This document shows, piece by piece, positions 10,203-21,777 of a stretch of 64,000 bases of DNA; position 1 is the stretch's first letter, and each line of letters begins with the position of its first letter. A program made the translations under genes and the position numbers. The notes beneath the pieces were generated by a model. That model did no database searches, was not told where the DNA came from, and worked only from the letters and a program-made list of their open reading frames with translations. The DNA is from Thermoplasmata archaeon (GTDB taxonomy: Archaea > Thermoplasmatota > Thermoplasmata > Thermoplasmatales > GCA-001856825). The DNA is taken from NCBI GenBank assembly GCA_021817415.1, contig JAKAUZ010000013.1:86302-150301 (forward strand). The letters are read 5' to 3'.

Positions 10203-11125
10203 TAAATCTAGGCTTCATACTGAATCCGCCCAACGGACTTTCAGTTTCTATGATACTTCTTCTCGCAATTATATTGGGTATAATGCATGGTGCAACCCCG
10301 GACGAACACACCTGGCCAATAACGTTCAGTTATTCTGTTGGCAGTTACAGTACGAGAGGGGGAATGAAAGCGGGATTCATATTTTCATCCGGTTTCACTA
10401 TTCAGAGGGGGATTCTCACAGCACTTGGATTTCTCGGTCTTACGGCAATCTACAAGAGGTACAATCTTGATGGTTGGGTCTATTTGCTCGTCGGTTTCGT
10501 AATGTTCATTGTAGCATTTTATCTCGTAAAAGGGACCGACCTCCATCTACCATTGGATAAATTATTTGGTGGAAGAGTTCACCACACTACAAAAGCTGAA
10601 AGGCTTCCTATGCAGGAAGTCGAGAATCAACTGAAGCCAGTACCCGCAAAGATGGCCCTGGTACACGGATTCGTTGCTGGATGGGGATTCGGTGCATATT
10701 CTACGATCATTACATTCATTCTTGCACCTCAAATGCCCAACATATACCTGGCTGCTCTGGTAGGAATATTCTTCGGATTGGGGACAATGATTATGCAGAT
10801 AGTGACCGGCGCGTTGTTTGCGAACATCATGAGAGTCAAGAAGTTAACAATCGATCAAATAAAATATATTGGAACATCTACTGCGATAAGGACGTTGTAT
10901 TTAGGCGGACTTGCGTTCGCAATCTTAGGCATTGGAATCGTTGCCTTCCCATTCCTCGACAATCTCGCAATTGGCACTGGAAATCCTATACCAAACCTGA
11001 ATTCAATCGGAATTGCAACAGTTTTGGTCCTGCTTGTGGTCGGATTAATAGGCTTTGGAAGTATGATTAAAGGTTACAGGGAAATAATGAGAACAAAAAG
11101 ACTTGCAACTGTCGAGGGCAAGTAG
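10199..11125 (+). CDS. Polytopic membrane protein, NicO/UreH-like metal transporter candidate
   Basis: ILGIMHGATPDEHTWPITFSYSVG motif, multiple TMs; TTG start overlapping upstream stop (TTGA) with GGAGG 8 nt upstream. Confidence 0.6.
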   Translation: MINLGFILNPPNGLSVSMILLLAIILGIMHGATPDEHTWPITFSYSVGSYSTRGGMKAGFIFSSGFTIQRGILTALGFLGLTAIYKRYNLDGWVYLLVGFVMFIVAFYLVKGTDLHLPLDKLFGGRVHHTTKAERLPMQEVENQLKPVPAKMALVHGFVAGWGFGAYSTIITFILAPQMPNIYLAALVGIFFGLGTMIMQIVTGALFANIMRVKKLTIDQIKYIGTSTAIRTLYLGGLAFAILGIGIVAFPFLDNLAIGTGNPIPNLNSIGIATVLVLLVVGLIGFGSMIKGYREIMRTKRLATVEGK

Positions 11126-11833
11126 GGCCGCAATGTGAGTTACAGCTTTAGCCAACAAGTGAGATCCCCGAAATACGGTGAACGACATAGAAGTGAGGAT
11201 TTGAATAATAGAGAATGGATTGGTCTAGTTTCTTTATTTTGGTTCACGGCTCACCAACTTTCCATTTCTTCATTTCTGCGGAGCAGAGAAAAATGGATGG
11301 AAAAGCCCGCTAATAACCATGGCGAAGAAATAACAAGTGGCAATTATCAGGCAGGTAATGAAAACGACTTCCGATAACATCCTAAAAAGAGACGTACCGT
11401 CTCATTGGGAATCTTAAGATCATGAAGTGATAATATCAAGGAAATCTCATCTAAAGCTTGAGTATCTGAAAGATAACCGTATTCCATTACAACATTCTAT
11501 TACGCAACCAACAGGACCCTTTACCTCTAACTGGCAGGAAAAATTCAGATTAGTACAAGATAGTGAAGGGGCCAGGAAAAGAACGGGTCATGTCAGACAA
11601 CCCTGGTCCAGAATCTCTGGAGTCTACCCTTACAGCCAGTTGCGATTTGGGGGGAGGGATTCTACTGCGATCTTCATCATAGACGAATGGGAAGTCGCCA
11701 GACTAAATATCAGGAATAGGAGAACCGATCGAGATACCCAATGACACAGTGAGACTGCCGCCTGTCTCCTTTGAAGATTATCATTCCCCAGAAGGAAGTG
11801 AGCGAAATAGCCAACAGAAGCTCGTTCAAAACA

Positions 11834-12349
11834 TTAATGCTGAATCTCCTTCTTCATTCCAATGGCGACCGGTCTGAAACCAATTCCTTCATATAGGTTG
11901 ATAGCAACGCGGTTGTGACCGAAGACATTCAGCATGATCTGTGTTGCCCCACGTTTCCTGCAATAATCTTCCAGATACAGCATCGCCTCTTTACCGTAAC
12001 CCTTCACTCTCTGGTTCTCGAAAATCAGGATATCCCAGACGTATGCCGTCTTTTTCTTGTCGTCCTTTATCTGAAACCAGATATATCCGATCTTTTCCCC
12101 ATTCTCTTTACTCTTTATGGTATTGAGTTCCATCCCCGGAGTTCTTATGCCATCTGGTAAAAGCCTTGAAAATTCTGCGTCCGCCCTTTTCAAATCATCT
12201 TCATCCCACACCCCTGCAATTCCCATGTCTCTTGCGTACCCTTTGAGGCTATTTTCCCTGTATGGCGGATATTCTTCCTGTGTCATCTTCTCAAATTCAA
12301 TTCTGAAATCTTCCATGCAGATTGAATTAGTTAGGGTATAAAAATGCAA
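11834..12349 (-). CDS. GNAT-family acetyltransferase
   Basis: GYGKEAMLYLEDYCRKRGATQIMLNVFGHNRVAINLYEGIGFRPV. Confidence 0.85.
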   Translation of the reverse strand: MHFYTLTNSICMEDFRIEFEKMTQEEYPPYRENSLKGYARDMGIAGVWDEDDLKRADAEFSRLLPDGIRTPGMELNTIKSKENGEKIGYIWFQIKDDKKKTAYVWDILIFENQRVKGYGKEAMLYLEDYCRKRGATQIMLNVFGHNRVAINLYEGIGFRPVAIGMKKEIQH

Positions 12350-12388
12350 GGAATAATCCTGACATCAAATGGCGTCGTTCGACCGGAG

Positions 12389-12901
12389 TCAGAACTTATA
12401 GTACATCATCATCTGGTCGTAATATCTACTCCCTCTCTTTACTGATGCTGGGAATATCCCGTATTCAACAAACCCTAATTTTCTGTAAAGTGCTATTGCC
12501 CTGCTGTTGACAGTAAAGACGTCCAACCTGACAATCTCAAACTTGTCTCTGGACAACTCAAGTGCTTTTTCTATCATCGCCGTTCCTATCCCCCTGTCGC
12601 GGTACCCCCTCCTGATCGTTATGCCGAGCACTCCAACGTGTGAAAGTTCAGATTTTGGTCTCGTCCGATGGACGTCGCACAGACCAACTACTCTTCCATC
12701 CTCCTCCGCAACGACTGCAACCACGTCGCCAAGAAGCATATCGCGGTACAAACCAGCGAACCACGCAATCTCGCTCTCGTAATCTGGCTTGGTCGGATAG
12801 AAAATTATTCCAAAGTCAGGATCAACCTTGAGTTCATCATAGAATGAGTAATAATTGGAAACAATGTCATTCATGTCTTCCCATCTTAGCGTCCTGATCA
12901 T
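12389..12901 (-). CDS. GNAT-family acetyltransferase
   Basis: ITIRRGYRDRGIGTAMIEKALELSRDKFEIVRLDVFTVNSRAIALYRKLGFVEYG. Confidence 0.85.
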   Translation of the reverse strand: MIRTLRWEDMNDIVSNYYSFYDELKVDPDFGIIFYPTKPDYESEIAWFAGLYRDMLLGDVVAVVAEEDGRVVGLCDVHRTRPKSELSHVGVLGITIRRGYRDRGIGTAMIEKALELSRDKFEIVRLDVFTVNSRAIALYRKLGFVEYGIFPASVKRGSRYYDQMMMYYKF

Positions 12902-13287
12902 GAGCTGAAAATAGCTAATTGTTAATCAATCTTGCGAGGGACAGATGAGAAAAATCTGAATACTACCTAACACAGCAGTGGGGAACATTCATCGTTAGAT
13001 TCCAGTGGAAAGATATGATTGCACCGTTTAGCTGTCATTAGCACGATGAAACGACCTATCTATGCCTGCACCTAGGGGTGAAGGTACATTTGCTCAATAG
13101 TAACATACATGCTGGGAACCCGCTGTAGTACATTACTGTCCCTGCCAACTGATTTCATGGGACTCACACAAAAAAGTCAGTAAACGTTACGATAGAAGGT
13201 TTCACGGAAAGAAAGATACCAAATTTCCTCCCATGCGAATCTGCCTGGTGAACTAACTTAGCCATATCCAAAATGCAATATTATGAT

Positions 13288-14553
13288 CTATTTCTCTATG
13301 TAACCTATGAATAAGTCTGACACATTGTTTCCTGTTCTTCCGGTTATGATTGCGTCACCTGTCATTAAGAGGGGGGAAAGGCTTTCGCTGATTTCAAGGT
13401 ACTCCAATATGGTCTTTTTCGTAAGTTTCCTCAGGGTCAGTGCATCAACAATCCCACCCATTGCACCGCTATTTCCGTCAATACCATCACTTCCGATGCT
13501 ACTGAATACAAAATTGTCGCTCTCATTTGCCCTCAACAGGAATCTCAGGCAAAGTTCCAGGTTCCTTCCGCCTTTACCATTTCCCCTGACGATAGCAGTG
13601 CTCTCGCCACCTCCGACCAGGAAGGCAGGTCCGCCACGATCTTTTTCACTTATCAACCTATTGTATAGTTTCCCTGATATCTCTTCAACTGATCCTGTGA
13701 TTCCGGATCCGATGTTGATGACCCTGTATCCTCTTGAGGACAGAAAATTCTCAATCTGATCCACAAAATCCTGATTCCTCAAGATGATATGATTTTCAAC
13801 CCCCTCATCAAACCCTCCCGTCTCTTCATTTTTAAGTATTTTGATATTGCATTTGGTGCTGAACTTCCTTACGGTTCCGTCTATTAAGGATGATGGCGGA
13901 GGAGAAGAAAGTGGTCCGGATGCAATTGTTTCAATACTGTCACCGGGAACGTCAGATATATCCAGGCCTATTATTCGGGCTGGCCTTAGGAATTTCACGA
14001 GTCGACCACCTTTCACCTTGGAGTAGATATAACGGATAGAATTGAGTTCCCCGATGTTAATTCCATTTTCCATAAGGCACTCAATGGTCCTTCTATACTC
14101 ATCTAATGAAATCCGTTCATCCAATATTTCAAATAAAGATGACCCTCCACCTGAAATGAGTACCAAGACAAGGTCATCTTTCTCAAGTTCGCCAAAATTT
14201 CCGATTAATCTTCTGGAACTTTCGAGGGTTTGGGACCCGGGGAGGGGATGCTCCCCCTTAAGTATTTCCACGCCAGGCGGGATCATTTTTATCTCGGTAT
14301 CTGCCGGAATGATGATCCCCCCGTAGTGAATGCTGGAGTCAAAGTATCTCAATGCTCCGGAATACATTTCAAGGGCAGCCTTGCCAAACCCGATGACAAA
14401 TACCCTGCCCTGACTACTGACTCTATGATCTGACAGATAATTGAAGACAAGATCGGATGGGTCATTCTTCCTGAAAGCATATTCCAGGGATTCAAGGATA
14501 ATCCTCCTCTTTCCATCCGTTCTTAGATTTTCCTGGGAAAAGAAGTTCAACAC
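13288..14553 (-). CDS. Glycerate 2-kinase (GckA/MOFRL family)
   Basis: GFGKAALEMYSGA, LVLISGGGSSLFE, VGGGESTAIVRGNGKGGRNLEL, SIGSDGIDGNSGAMGGIVD. Confidence 0.9.
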   Translation of the reverse strand: MLNFFSQENLRTDGKRRIILESLEYAFRKNDPSDLVFNYLSDHRVSSQGRVFVIGFGKAALEMYSGALRYFDSSIHYGGIIIPADTEIKMIPPGVEILKGEHPLPGSQTLESSRRLIGNFGELEKDDLVLVLISGGGSSLFEILDERISLDEYRRTIECLMENGINIGELNSIRYIYSKVKGGRLVKFLRPARIIGLDISDVPGDSIETIASGPLSSPPPSSLIDGTVRKFSTKCNIKILKNEETGGFDEGVENHIILRNQDFVDQIENFLSSRGYRVINIGSGITGSVEEISGKLYNRLISEKDRGGPAFLVGGGESTAIVRGNGKGGRNLELCLRFLLRANESDNFVFSSIGSDGIDGNSGAMGGIVDALTLRKLTKKTILEYLEISESLSPLLMTGDAIITGRTGNNVSDLFIGYIEK

Positions 14554-14609
14554 CTTACAATGAACGCAATGTCGTTAAAAATATTATATGGAGAAAACAT
14601 TGAGTCCAA

Positions 14610-15617
14610 ATGAAGGATATTCTGGTCGAAGGAGAGATATTCCATAATTCAAGATTCCAGCACGGCATTTTCAATATTAGCAAGAACAGGTTTGTGGATT
14701 CAGATGAAAAAGTGAGTTACAGGGGAACTCTAATTCCTGCACCGATTAATTTTCATACGCACATAGGAGATTCATTCATTAAGGAGGAACCGAGAGGTGG
14801 TATTCCAGAAGTCGTTGGACCAGCTGGCTTTAAGATGAGACAGCTAGAATTAGCAAACGGAAAAATCGTGAGGGCGGGTATGAGGGCTTCCGTGGAGTAC
14901 ATGAAAAGAGTAGGTACGAGCGCATTTGTCGATTTCAGGGAATCTGGATTAAGAGGGATCAAAGCACTTCCCAAACTGACTGGAATAGACGGATTTTTTC
15001 TCTCAAGGCCGTCTAACGACGAAGATGTCAAGTTACTTCTGGAAAAATCCGATGGATTTGGAATGAGCTCAATTTCGGATTATCCGCTGAAATGGCTTGA
15101 GAGTCTCTCTATAAAGGCGCATAGTGCCGGGAAGCTATTTGGAATCCATTTCAGCGAGAATTCAAGGGAACAATGCGACTCCCTCATCGGATTGCGTCCA
15201 GATTTCATAGTTCATGCGACTGATGCCTCACAGGAGGATCTGAGAATGATAGCCTCAGAGGGTATTCCTGTCGTTGTAACTCCCCGTTCCAACATTTTTT
15301 ATGGGAAAAGGCAGGATTACTCCAGACTTGTGAAAAGCGGGTTGAGCGTAATGATTGGAACGGACAATGTATTTGTGACCGAGCCAAACATATGGGAAGA
15401 AGCAAGTTTTCTCTACAGGCTACAAAGGAGCAATGGATACATCTCCCCAGATTCCATTCTTTCAATGATCACTGAAAATCCAAGGGAATTTATGAGAAAA
15501 AGGGGGCTCATGGGTGGGAGAGATAGGTATGTGTTATTCGAGGGTAAGGAACTCTCTTCGTACCAGATCATATCCAAACCCAACTATTACGAACGGAGAA
15601 TTCTGCTGAATGGGTGA
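14610..15617 (+). CDS. Amidohydrolase-superfamily metal-dependent hydrolase
   Basis: LIPAPINFHTHIGDSF, LFGIHFSEN, FIVHATDAS, MIGTDNVFV motifs. Confidence 0.8.
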   Translation: MKDILVEGEIFHNSRFQHGIFNISKNRFVDSDEKVSYRGTLIPAPINFHTHIGDSFIKEEPRGGIPEVVGPAGFKMRQLELANGKIVRAGMRASVEYMKRVGTSAFVDFRESGLRGIKALPKLTGIDGFFLSRPSNDEDVKLLLEKSDGFGMSSISDYPLKWLESLSIKAHSAGKLFGIHFSENSREQCDSLIGLRPDFIVHATDASQEDLRMIASEGIPVVVTPRSNIFYGKRQDYSRLVKSGLSVMIGTDNVFVTEPNIWEEASFLYRLQRSNGYISPDSILSMITENPREFMRKRGLMGGRDRYVLFEGKELSSYQIISKPNYYERRILLNG

Positions 15618-15717
15618 AATTCTATCAGAAATATTGCTGCGGCGATCCCGATAATGAAGGTTAAAAAGAGATAACCTTTTTTTGCTGAACATATTGCTGA
15701 AATGAAGGTAGATAATA

Positions 15718-16959
15718 TTGGTCTATGACGGTTTCATTGAGGAGTATGTGGAGAAACTTAAGAGGACCCTTGAGGGAAACGAACTTGCAGTTGAGGAATT
15801 CCTGAGGAGGACCAAAACTGAGAAAACCAGCCCCGTGATAGTCGCGATGGAAATAATGAAGAAATATTCAGGCGATATTCATATTTTTTTCAGTGCACTC
15901 CCAATAGATGAGATCAAACAGGGATATTCAGGAAACATAGTTGGAAGAATTGGAAACATGCGTTGCGTTGATTATGAAAAGGAAGGGAAACAAAGGAGAA
16001 GATGCATGGGTTTCCTGGATGACGATAAGGGGAAACTTTCGTTCACAATATTTGATCCATCGTACCCTTATGCAAGGGGGGATCTCATCTTGATAAAAGA
16101 TGCTCAGGTTGGAGAATATTCTGATAAACCATACCTGACTCTATCAGGAAGGAGCCAGATAACTATTCTGGAGAAATCCAATAACGTGGACGCATCTAGC
16201 CAGACGCTTAAAGTTAAGGACCTCAAGCCGGATATGTACGGAGTTAACATAAAGGGGACCATGCGTGTCTTGGGTGCTAAAGAAAATACCGGCTCGCAGG
16301 GAGTTACCCTTTACAGTGGCGTGCTTACGGATGACACTGGAAATGTAGGGGTAAAGAGCTGGGGAATAGAACTTGAGGATGGATCAGTAGAGATAACTGG
16401 AGGCTCAGTGAAACAATATCAGGACAGACTTTACATCAATCTAGGAAAAGGTGGAAACCTGAAGATGATCTCAAGAAAGAATGAAATCTTCACAACCCTC
16501 GAGCAATTGATCGGAAGCGAAAAAGGAAAGGTAAGTGGGACTGCAGTAATAACAAAGGTGTTCACAAAGAACTTGACGGTTGATGTATGTTCAGTCTGCG
16601 GGAAGGTTCTAAGAGAAATGAAGTGCCCGAAACATCCTGAAGCCCAGGTCAACACCATAATTAGAATAAGCGCAGTTCTGGACGACGGAACTGCATCCCC
16701 AACGGTCTACATCTATCAGAAATACCTTGAAGGTCTGATAAATGGGGGGGAGGAGACAATAGAGAAAGCAATCATAAATGGAGACGTCGAAGGGATATCA
16801 AGACAACTTGAGGAAGCTCTGACATCCAAAATTGTGTACTTCTCCCTATACGGCTTCAGAGGGACCCAGAATTACTATGCAGAGATCGAGGAGTTGAAAG
16901 TACTTACTGATGCTGATCTCAAGGAAAGGTATGACAAATTGATGGAGGAGATTGAATGA
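15718..16959 (+). CDS. Replication protein A (OB-fold, zinc-finger)
   Basis: Repeated OB-fold-like segments and C-x2-C...CPKH zinc finger (CSVCGKVLREMKCPKH); in operon with an RPA-associated protein. Confidence 0.85.
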   Translation: MVYDGFIEEYVEKLKRTLEGNELAVEEFLRRTKTEKTSPVIVAMEIMKKYSGDIHIFFSALPIDEIKQGYSGNIVGRIGNMRCVDYEKEGKQRRRCMGFLDDDKGKLSFTIFDPSYPYARGDLILIKDAQVGEYSDKPYLTLSGRSQITILEKSNNVDASSQTLKVKDLKPDMYGVNIKGTMRVLGAKENTGSQGVTLYSGVLTDDTGNVGVKSWGIELEDGSVEITGGSVKQYQDRLYINLGKGGNLKMISRKNEIFTTLEQLIGSEKGKVSGTAVITKVFTKNLTVDVCSVCGKVLREMKCPKHPEAQVNTIIRISAVLDDGTASPTVYIYQKYLEGLINGGEETIEKAIINGDVEGISRQLEEALTSKIVYFSLYGFRGTQNYYAEIEELKVLTDADLKERYDKLMEEIE

Positions 16960-17735
16960 ACGAAAGAGAACCAGCAGTAAGAGCTTCAACGCTGGAACTT
17001 TCAGGAATCGATGAAATGGCAGAATATGGAGAGGAAAGGAAGGCCAAGTATGGGCTGACTGAAACAGGTTTGCTTGTAAATCGATTTCTGCTGGGTGCAC
17101 AGTATCTCTCAAAAATGGATGAAGACAACAGGACAGTGGTCAAAGTCAAGGACAGCTTTAACGAATTGTTCCTATACGTAGGTGAATTCTACAGCCAGAG
17201 TCTTGAAAAATTGGACGAATTGGAGCAATCTGATGACCTGATGGTAATAGGAAAAGTATCCCTTTCAACAAATCAGGGATATCTGAGCAAAAGGTTCTAT
17301 GCTGAATCAATCATCAAAATTTCAGAGGCTACGAGAAAATATCTTGAGGCGGAAACAGTCCATAATCTGGATAGCAGGCTGAGAAAGATAACCAAGATAA
17401 TATCGGCTGGAATTAGGGACGAGGATGAAATTGCAAAGATTATGGAATCACCGAGATATGCGAGAGGTATCAAGGAAAGACTCGAAAAAAAGGGATCAGT
17501 GGACATCGAAAAATTCAGGAGTTCCATAGAGCATTTCATAGATGGAAATAAGACGGGGAACAGAGACGTCGTTCTTAACCTGATAAAGAGCTTCAGGGAA
17601 ATAACATACGAGGAGATAATTGAGAGAACTGAGAACAAGGTCGGGGCCGAAGAGATTGATCAAATAATAAACAATCTACTGGCAGAAGGAGAGATCACGG
17701 AAATAAAGAGTGGTGTTTACAAATACATCCCTTGA
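16956..17735 (+). CDS. RPA-associated protein (COG3390-like)
   Basis: ATGA overlap with RPA gene; REPAVRASTLELSGIDEMAE... NRFLLGAQYLSKMDE; C-terminal wHTH-like end. Confidence 0.75.
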   Translation: MNEREPAVRASTLELSGIDEMAEYGEERKAKYGLTETGLLVNRFLLGAQYLSKMDEDNRTVVKVKDSFNELFLYVGEFYSQSLEKLDELEQSDDLMVIGKVSLSTNQGYLSKRFYAESIIKISEATRKYLEAETVHNLDSRLRKITKIISAGIRDEDEIAKIMESPRYARGIKERLEKKGSVDIEKFRSSIEHFIDGNKTGNRDVVLNLIKSFREITYEEIIERTENKVGAEEIDQIINNLLAEGEITEIKSGVYKYIP

Positions 17736-17738
17736 CGA

Positions 17739-19211
17739 TCAATGTTTGAATGCCCTCTCGCCCACTTTTATGAACGTAATTCCGGTCTTTTTCGCATAAT
17801 TTATTATTTCGTCATCCCTAATTGATCCCATCGGAGCGGCGACAAACCTGACTCCATACTGATTCACGAATTCAAGTGAATCTGAGAAGGGGAAAAATCC
17901 ATCTGATATGAGTAGGCTCATATTACCTATCCTGTTCCCATCCTTTGCCTTTTTCAAGGACGATTCCACTGAGTCCACCCTGTTAGGTTGTCCCCCTGTA
18001 GAGGCAGCGAGCCACTGTCCATTGACGATTATAGCAGCATTGCTCCTGACAGATTTTATAACTTCCCAACCAAATTCAAGTGAACGAATCATTTCTTCAT
18101 CAATTTCCCCTGTCACTACTTCATACTTCAGGTCAGATTTTGAATTCCAGTCTTGTGAAAGAATGATGTTTCCAGCTGTTTTTATGTCAGGGATTGAAAA
18201 GCAGTCCTCATTCCCCTTCAATACCCTAAGCCCCTTTTTCTTTGCTAGTTTCTCCAGGGAAACCCTGCTGAAATCACTGGCAATCAATACTTCCACGTAT
18301 TTATCCCTGAGAAAGTCTGCTTCTTCTTCACCAAATAGCCCATTGAAAGCTAAGACCCCCCCATACGCAGAAATGGAATCAGATTCGTAGGCACTTTCAA
18401 GTGAATTTGATTCCCTTGATGCACCACAGGCTGATGAATGCTTAACAACAACGGCTGATTTCTTCCCCAACCTCAATGAGAGTTCCCAAGCAGCCCAGGC
18501 GTCCATTATGTTATTGTAACTCATTTCCTTCCCCTCCTTGATTACTGAAAAGAAAGGCTTGTAGAAGTTGTAGGAATGTGCCTTCTGGTGTGGATTTTCC
18601 CCGTACCTCAAATCCATGAACTTAGTTCCGCCTATCACAAACGTCTCACTTTCTTGCAAGAACCATTGAGAAATCATATAATCGTAGTAGGAAGTGTAGC
18701 GAAATGCCTCTCCTGCCAGTTTTTTCCTGACGTCAAGCGGTATTTCCCCATCTACCATGCTTTTGAGTGCAAAGTCAACGAAACTCATACCAGGTATGAC
18801 CGCCACCCTGTAATAGTTTTTAGCCGCTGCCCTGAAAAGAGTAATCCCTCCTATGTCTATATCCTCGACCAGATCCTGTTCCCCCTTCAAGAATTTACTT
18901 TTGAAATCATAGGGCTCAACAAAAACCAGGTCTATCGGAGTTATGCCATTCTTTTCAAGGTCCGGGTCATTCCTCTCCTTGCAAAGAACTCCTCCGAGAA
19001 GATATGACGAAAGAGTCTTTACCCTTCCTCCAAACATTTCGGGGGATTTGGCAATTCTTTCGATTTCCTCACTTTTGATTGAAAATTTTCCAAGATATTC
19101 ATGAGTACCCTTAGTAGCGAAAATAGTATAATTATGGTCAACAAGAGCCTTTGCTAGGACCTCGATACCTTCTTTCTTGTAAGTTGATATTATTGCATTT
19201 CTTTTAATCAT
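17739..19211 (-). CDS. purH: Bifunctional AICAR formyltransferase / IMP cyclohydrolase
   Basis: DLRYGENPHQKAHSY, VVVKHSSACGAS, AYGGVLAFN motifs. Confidence 0.92.
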   Translation of the reverse strand: MIKRNAIISTYKKEGIEVLAKALVDHNYTIFATKGTHEYLGKFSIKSEEIERIAKSPEMFGGRVKTLSSYLLGGVLCKERNDPDLEKNGITPIDLVFVEPYDFKSKFLKGEQDLVEDIDIGGITLFRAAAKNYYRVAVIPGMSFVDFALKSMVDGEIPLDVRKKLAGEAFRYTSYYDYMISQWFLQESETFVIGGTKFMDLRYGENPHQKAHSYNFYKPFFSVIKEGKEMSYNNIMDAWAAWELSLRLGKKSAVVVKHSSACGASRESNSLESAYESDSISAYGGVLAFNGLFGEEEADFLRDKYVEVLIASDFSRVSLEKLAKKKGLRVLKGNEDCFSIPDIKTAGNIILSQDWNSKSDLKYEVVTGEIDEEMIRSLEFGWEVIKSVRSNAAIIVNGQWLAASTGGQPNRVDSVESSLKKAKDGNRIGNMSLLISDGFFPFSDSLEFVNQYGVRFVAAPMGSIRDDEIINYAKKTGITFIKVGERAFKH

Positions 19212-19327
19212 TTAGATCACGAATTTGTGATAACCATGAAATAGATAAAGTATTGTTTTGGAATTTCAAACTTCACAAAGATTTTAATTGTATGAAGAGA
19301 TTTTCCTTACTATTGGAGGAATCCATA

Positions 19328-20524
19328 ATGGAAAGAAATATCGTCGTGGAATCATTGCCTCAAGTACCCGTTGAAAAAAGGGAAGTCGAAATAGTTGAAA
19401 GAAAAGGAATCGGGCATCCCGATTCAATTTCTGATGGCATCGCTGAATCTGTAAGCAGAGCGCTCTCGAAATACTACCTGAGTCACTATGGAAGGATTTT
19501 GCATCACAACACTGATCAGGTGGAAGTCGTAGGGGGTCAATCTCAACCATCATTTGGTGGAGGGGTGGTACTTGAGCCTGTTTACATACTGTTATCAGGT
19601 AGGGCTACCACAACAATAAATGGAACAAGAATTCCGTACAGATCCATTGCAACAAAAGCAGCAATAGAATTCATCAGGAGTAAGTTTAACACACTTGATG
19701 TTGAAAGCGACGTAATGGTAGACTGCAGAATAGGGCACGGATCAGTTGATTTAAGGTCTCTCTACGACACAAGAAGACTGCTTTCAAACGATACATCTTT
19801 TGGAGTCGGATTCGCCCCATTTTCTGAAACGGAAGCGGCAGTGATTGAGACAGAGCATTTTATAAATGGCGAGTTGAAGAAGACAGTTCCAGCCCTAGGC
19901 CACGACGTAAAGGTTATGGGTTTCCGAAGGGGAGATACAATCAATCTTACGATAGCAGCAGCAATGGTAGACAGGCATCTCAAGAACGAGGAAGATTATA
20001 TAGATAAGAAAGAAAAGGCAAGGGAATTAATTTTAAATCACGTTCAGAAATCAGTCAAAAGAAAAGTGAATGTTTTCATAAACACTGCCGACAGTGAAAA
20101 GGATAATATCTATTACCTGACAGTTACGGGTCTTTCGATGGAGAATGGTGATGATGGGTCCGTCGGAAGGGGAAACAGGGTAAATGGTATCATAACTCCA
20201 TATAGGCCAATGAGTATGGAAGCGGCTGCAGGGAAAAATCCAGTCACCCACGTTGGCAAACTTTACAACCTGAGTGCATGGAAAATAGCTGAGCAATGCT
20301 TTAAAGAATCTGGAGGCGCAGTCCCAGAAATTCACGTCAGAATTGTCTCCCAGATAGGGAGGCCCATTGATGATCCTCACGTTGCCAATATCCAGATCGT
20401 AGGCGTAGACGAAACAACTGCAAAGAAATACATGAAAGATTTTACAAGAATTGCAGATGACTGGTTAGCTCACCTTGACAGGATAACCAACATGCTGGTT
20501 AATGGAGAGATACAGACATTCTGA
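19328..20524 (+). CDS. Archaeal S-adenosylmethionine synthetase
   Basis: [61 protein letters not shown] at 19328 preceded by GGAGG (track start 19253 too early). Confidence 0.93.
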   Translation: MERNIVVESLPQVPVEKREVEIVERKGIGHPDSISDGIAESVSRALSKYYLSHYGRILHHNTDQVEVVGGQSQPSFGGGVVLEPVYILLSGRATTTINGTRIPYRSIATKAAIEFIRSKFNTLDVESDVMVDCRIGHGSVDLRSLYDTRRLLSNDTSFGVGFAPFSETEAAVIETEHFINGELKKTVPALGHDVKVMGFRRGDTINLTIAAAMVDRHLKNEEDYIDKKEKARELILNHVQKSVKRKVNVFINTADSEKDNIYYLTVTGLSMENGDDGSVGRGNRVNGIITPYRPMSMEAAAGKNPVTHVGKLYNLSAWKIAEQCFKESGGAVPEIHVRIVSQIGRPIDDPHVANIQIVGVDETTAKKYMKDFTRIADDWLAHLDRITNMLVNGEIQTF

Positions 20525-20528
20525 TTGT

Positions 20529-20969
20529 ATGTTTGTTCAGATCAAAGCATTCAAGCCTGAACTCCTTCAGGAGATAATTGAAATAACGAAGAGAAACTTG
20601 TCTGAACGTTACAACGACTTTATTTTCTTGGATATTTTTAGATCCTGGCCATCAGCATTTCTGGTTGGTATGGCCGATGACCGGGTCGCGGGATTTATTT
20701 GCGGAGGAATCTCCGGGGAAAAGGAGGCACGAATTTTGATGCTTGCCGTTGATTTCCCTTACAGAAAAATGGGTTTGGGGACAGGCTTGGTCACCCTGTT
20801 CGAACAGGAAGCGGCCAAAGTTAAGGTGAACCGAATCAAGCTGGAAGTGAAGACTGACAATCTGGAGGCAATTGATTTCTATAAGGGAAGGGGATACATT
20901 ATAACGGGTCTACTACCTTCTTACTATAATGATGGAACAGATGCGTACCTAATGCAAAGATTCATCTAG
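20529..20969 (+). CDS. GNAT-family (RimI-like) acetyltransferase
   Basis: LAVDFPYRKMGLGTGLVTLFEQEA..KLEVKTDNLEAIDFYKGRGY. Confidence 0.8.
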   Translation: MFVQIKAFKPELLQEIIEITKRNLSERYNDFIFLDIFRSWPSAFLVGMADDRVAGFICGGISGEKEARILMLAVDFPYRKMGLGTGLVTLFEQEAAKVKVNRIKLEVKTDNLEAIDFYKGRGYIITGLLPSYYNDGTDAYLMQRFI

Positions 20970-21777
20970 TTAGTTGTTCCTTCAGCCAAGGCAGCACTTC
21001 AGTTATCAGAGAAGGCCCATGATGAGCAAAGAAGTCATTTGTACCTGGGGTCACATATATGTGCTTATTTCTATGGGATTTGATTCCTGACCATCCCCTT
21101 TCGCTAACGATTTTATCAACATAATTCTCATCTCTTTTCGAGAACATCTTTGGCTCAAGAATTATGATGTCAGGATCTTTTTTCGCAACAAGATCAAAAT
21201 CGGGAGTTATCCACTCCTTCTGAAATTCTCCATATATATTTTTCAGGCCAACAAAAGCTAGGACATCAGTGATATAAGAAAGAGAACCAAAAGTAACTGG
21301 GCCACCTAAGTCAAGCTCAATGTACGCACTTCCAATATTTTCCAGCCGCAACAAATTAATCCTGCTTAACATATCTCTGGCAAGCTGCCGTCCCTCATCC
21401 AATCTCCCAGTAACAAGACCAACTTTGACGAAAAGATCAATCACCCCAGATAACGTTGCAGGGAGACGAAAAGAATAAACTTCAAAATTCTTTTTGAGTT
21501 CGTTAGCGACCTTGTCCTGATAGCCGGTGACCGTAAGAATCAAATCTGGTTCAAGCTCCCTGAGGAGGTCAGTCCTGGCATATCCATAACTTGCGATTTT
21601 CTTTATCTTGGTGGCGGCAGGTGGCCTCACACAGTATGGAGTAACTCCGACCACCTTGTTTCCACATCCTAGGCTGAACAAGGTTTCAGTTATTGCAGGA
21701 CTAAGTGATACAATCCTCGATGGGTTAATAGGTACTTTGACTTCACCACAATTATCATCTCTCAGATTGACCGTCAT
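20962..21777 (-). CDS. BtuF/helical-backbone metal receptor-like protein lacking an evident signal peptide
   Basis: RIVSLSPAITETLFSLGCGNKVVGVTPYC..EPDLILTV periplasmic-binding fold signature; no hydrophobic leader or lipobox. Confidence 0.75.
   Translation of the reverse strand: MTVNLRDDNCGEVKVPINPSRIVSLSPAITETLFSLGCGNKVVGVTPYCVRPPAATKIKKIASYGYARTDLLRELEPDLILTVTGYQDKVANELKKNFEVYSFRLPATLSGVIDLFVKVGLVTGRLDEGRQLARDMLSRINLLRLENIGSAYIELDLGGPVTFGSLSYITDVLAFVGLKNIYGEFQKEWITPDFDLVAKKDPDIIILEPKMFSKRDENYVDKIVSERGWSGIKSHRNKHIYVTPGTNDFFAHHGPSLITEVLPWLKEQLTR

Noticed and set aside
11135-11744. Two plus-strand ORFs (80 and 105 aa) in the 11.1-11.8 kb gap
   Set aside because: No recognisable motifs, no hydrophobic or domain pattern, no clear promoter/SD; could be decayed sequence but cannot be supported
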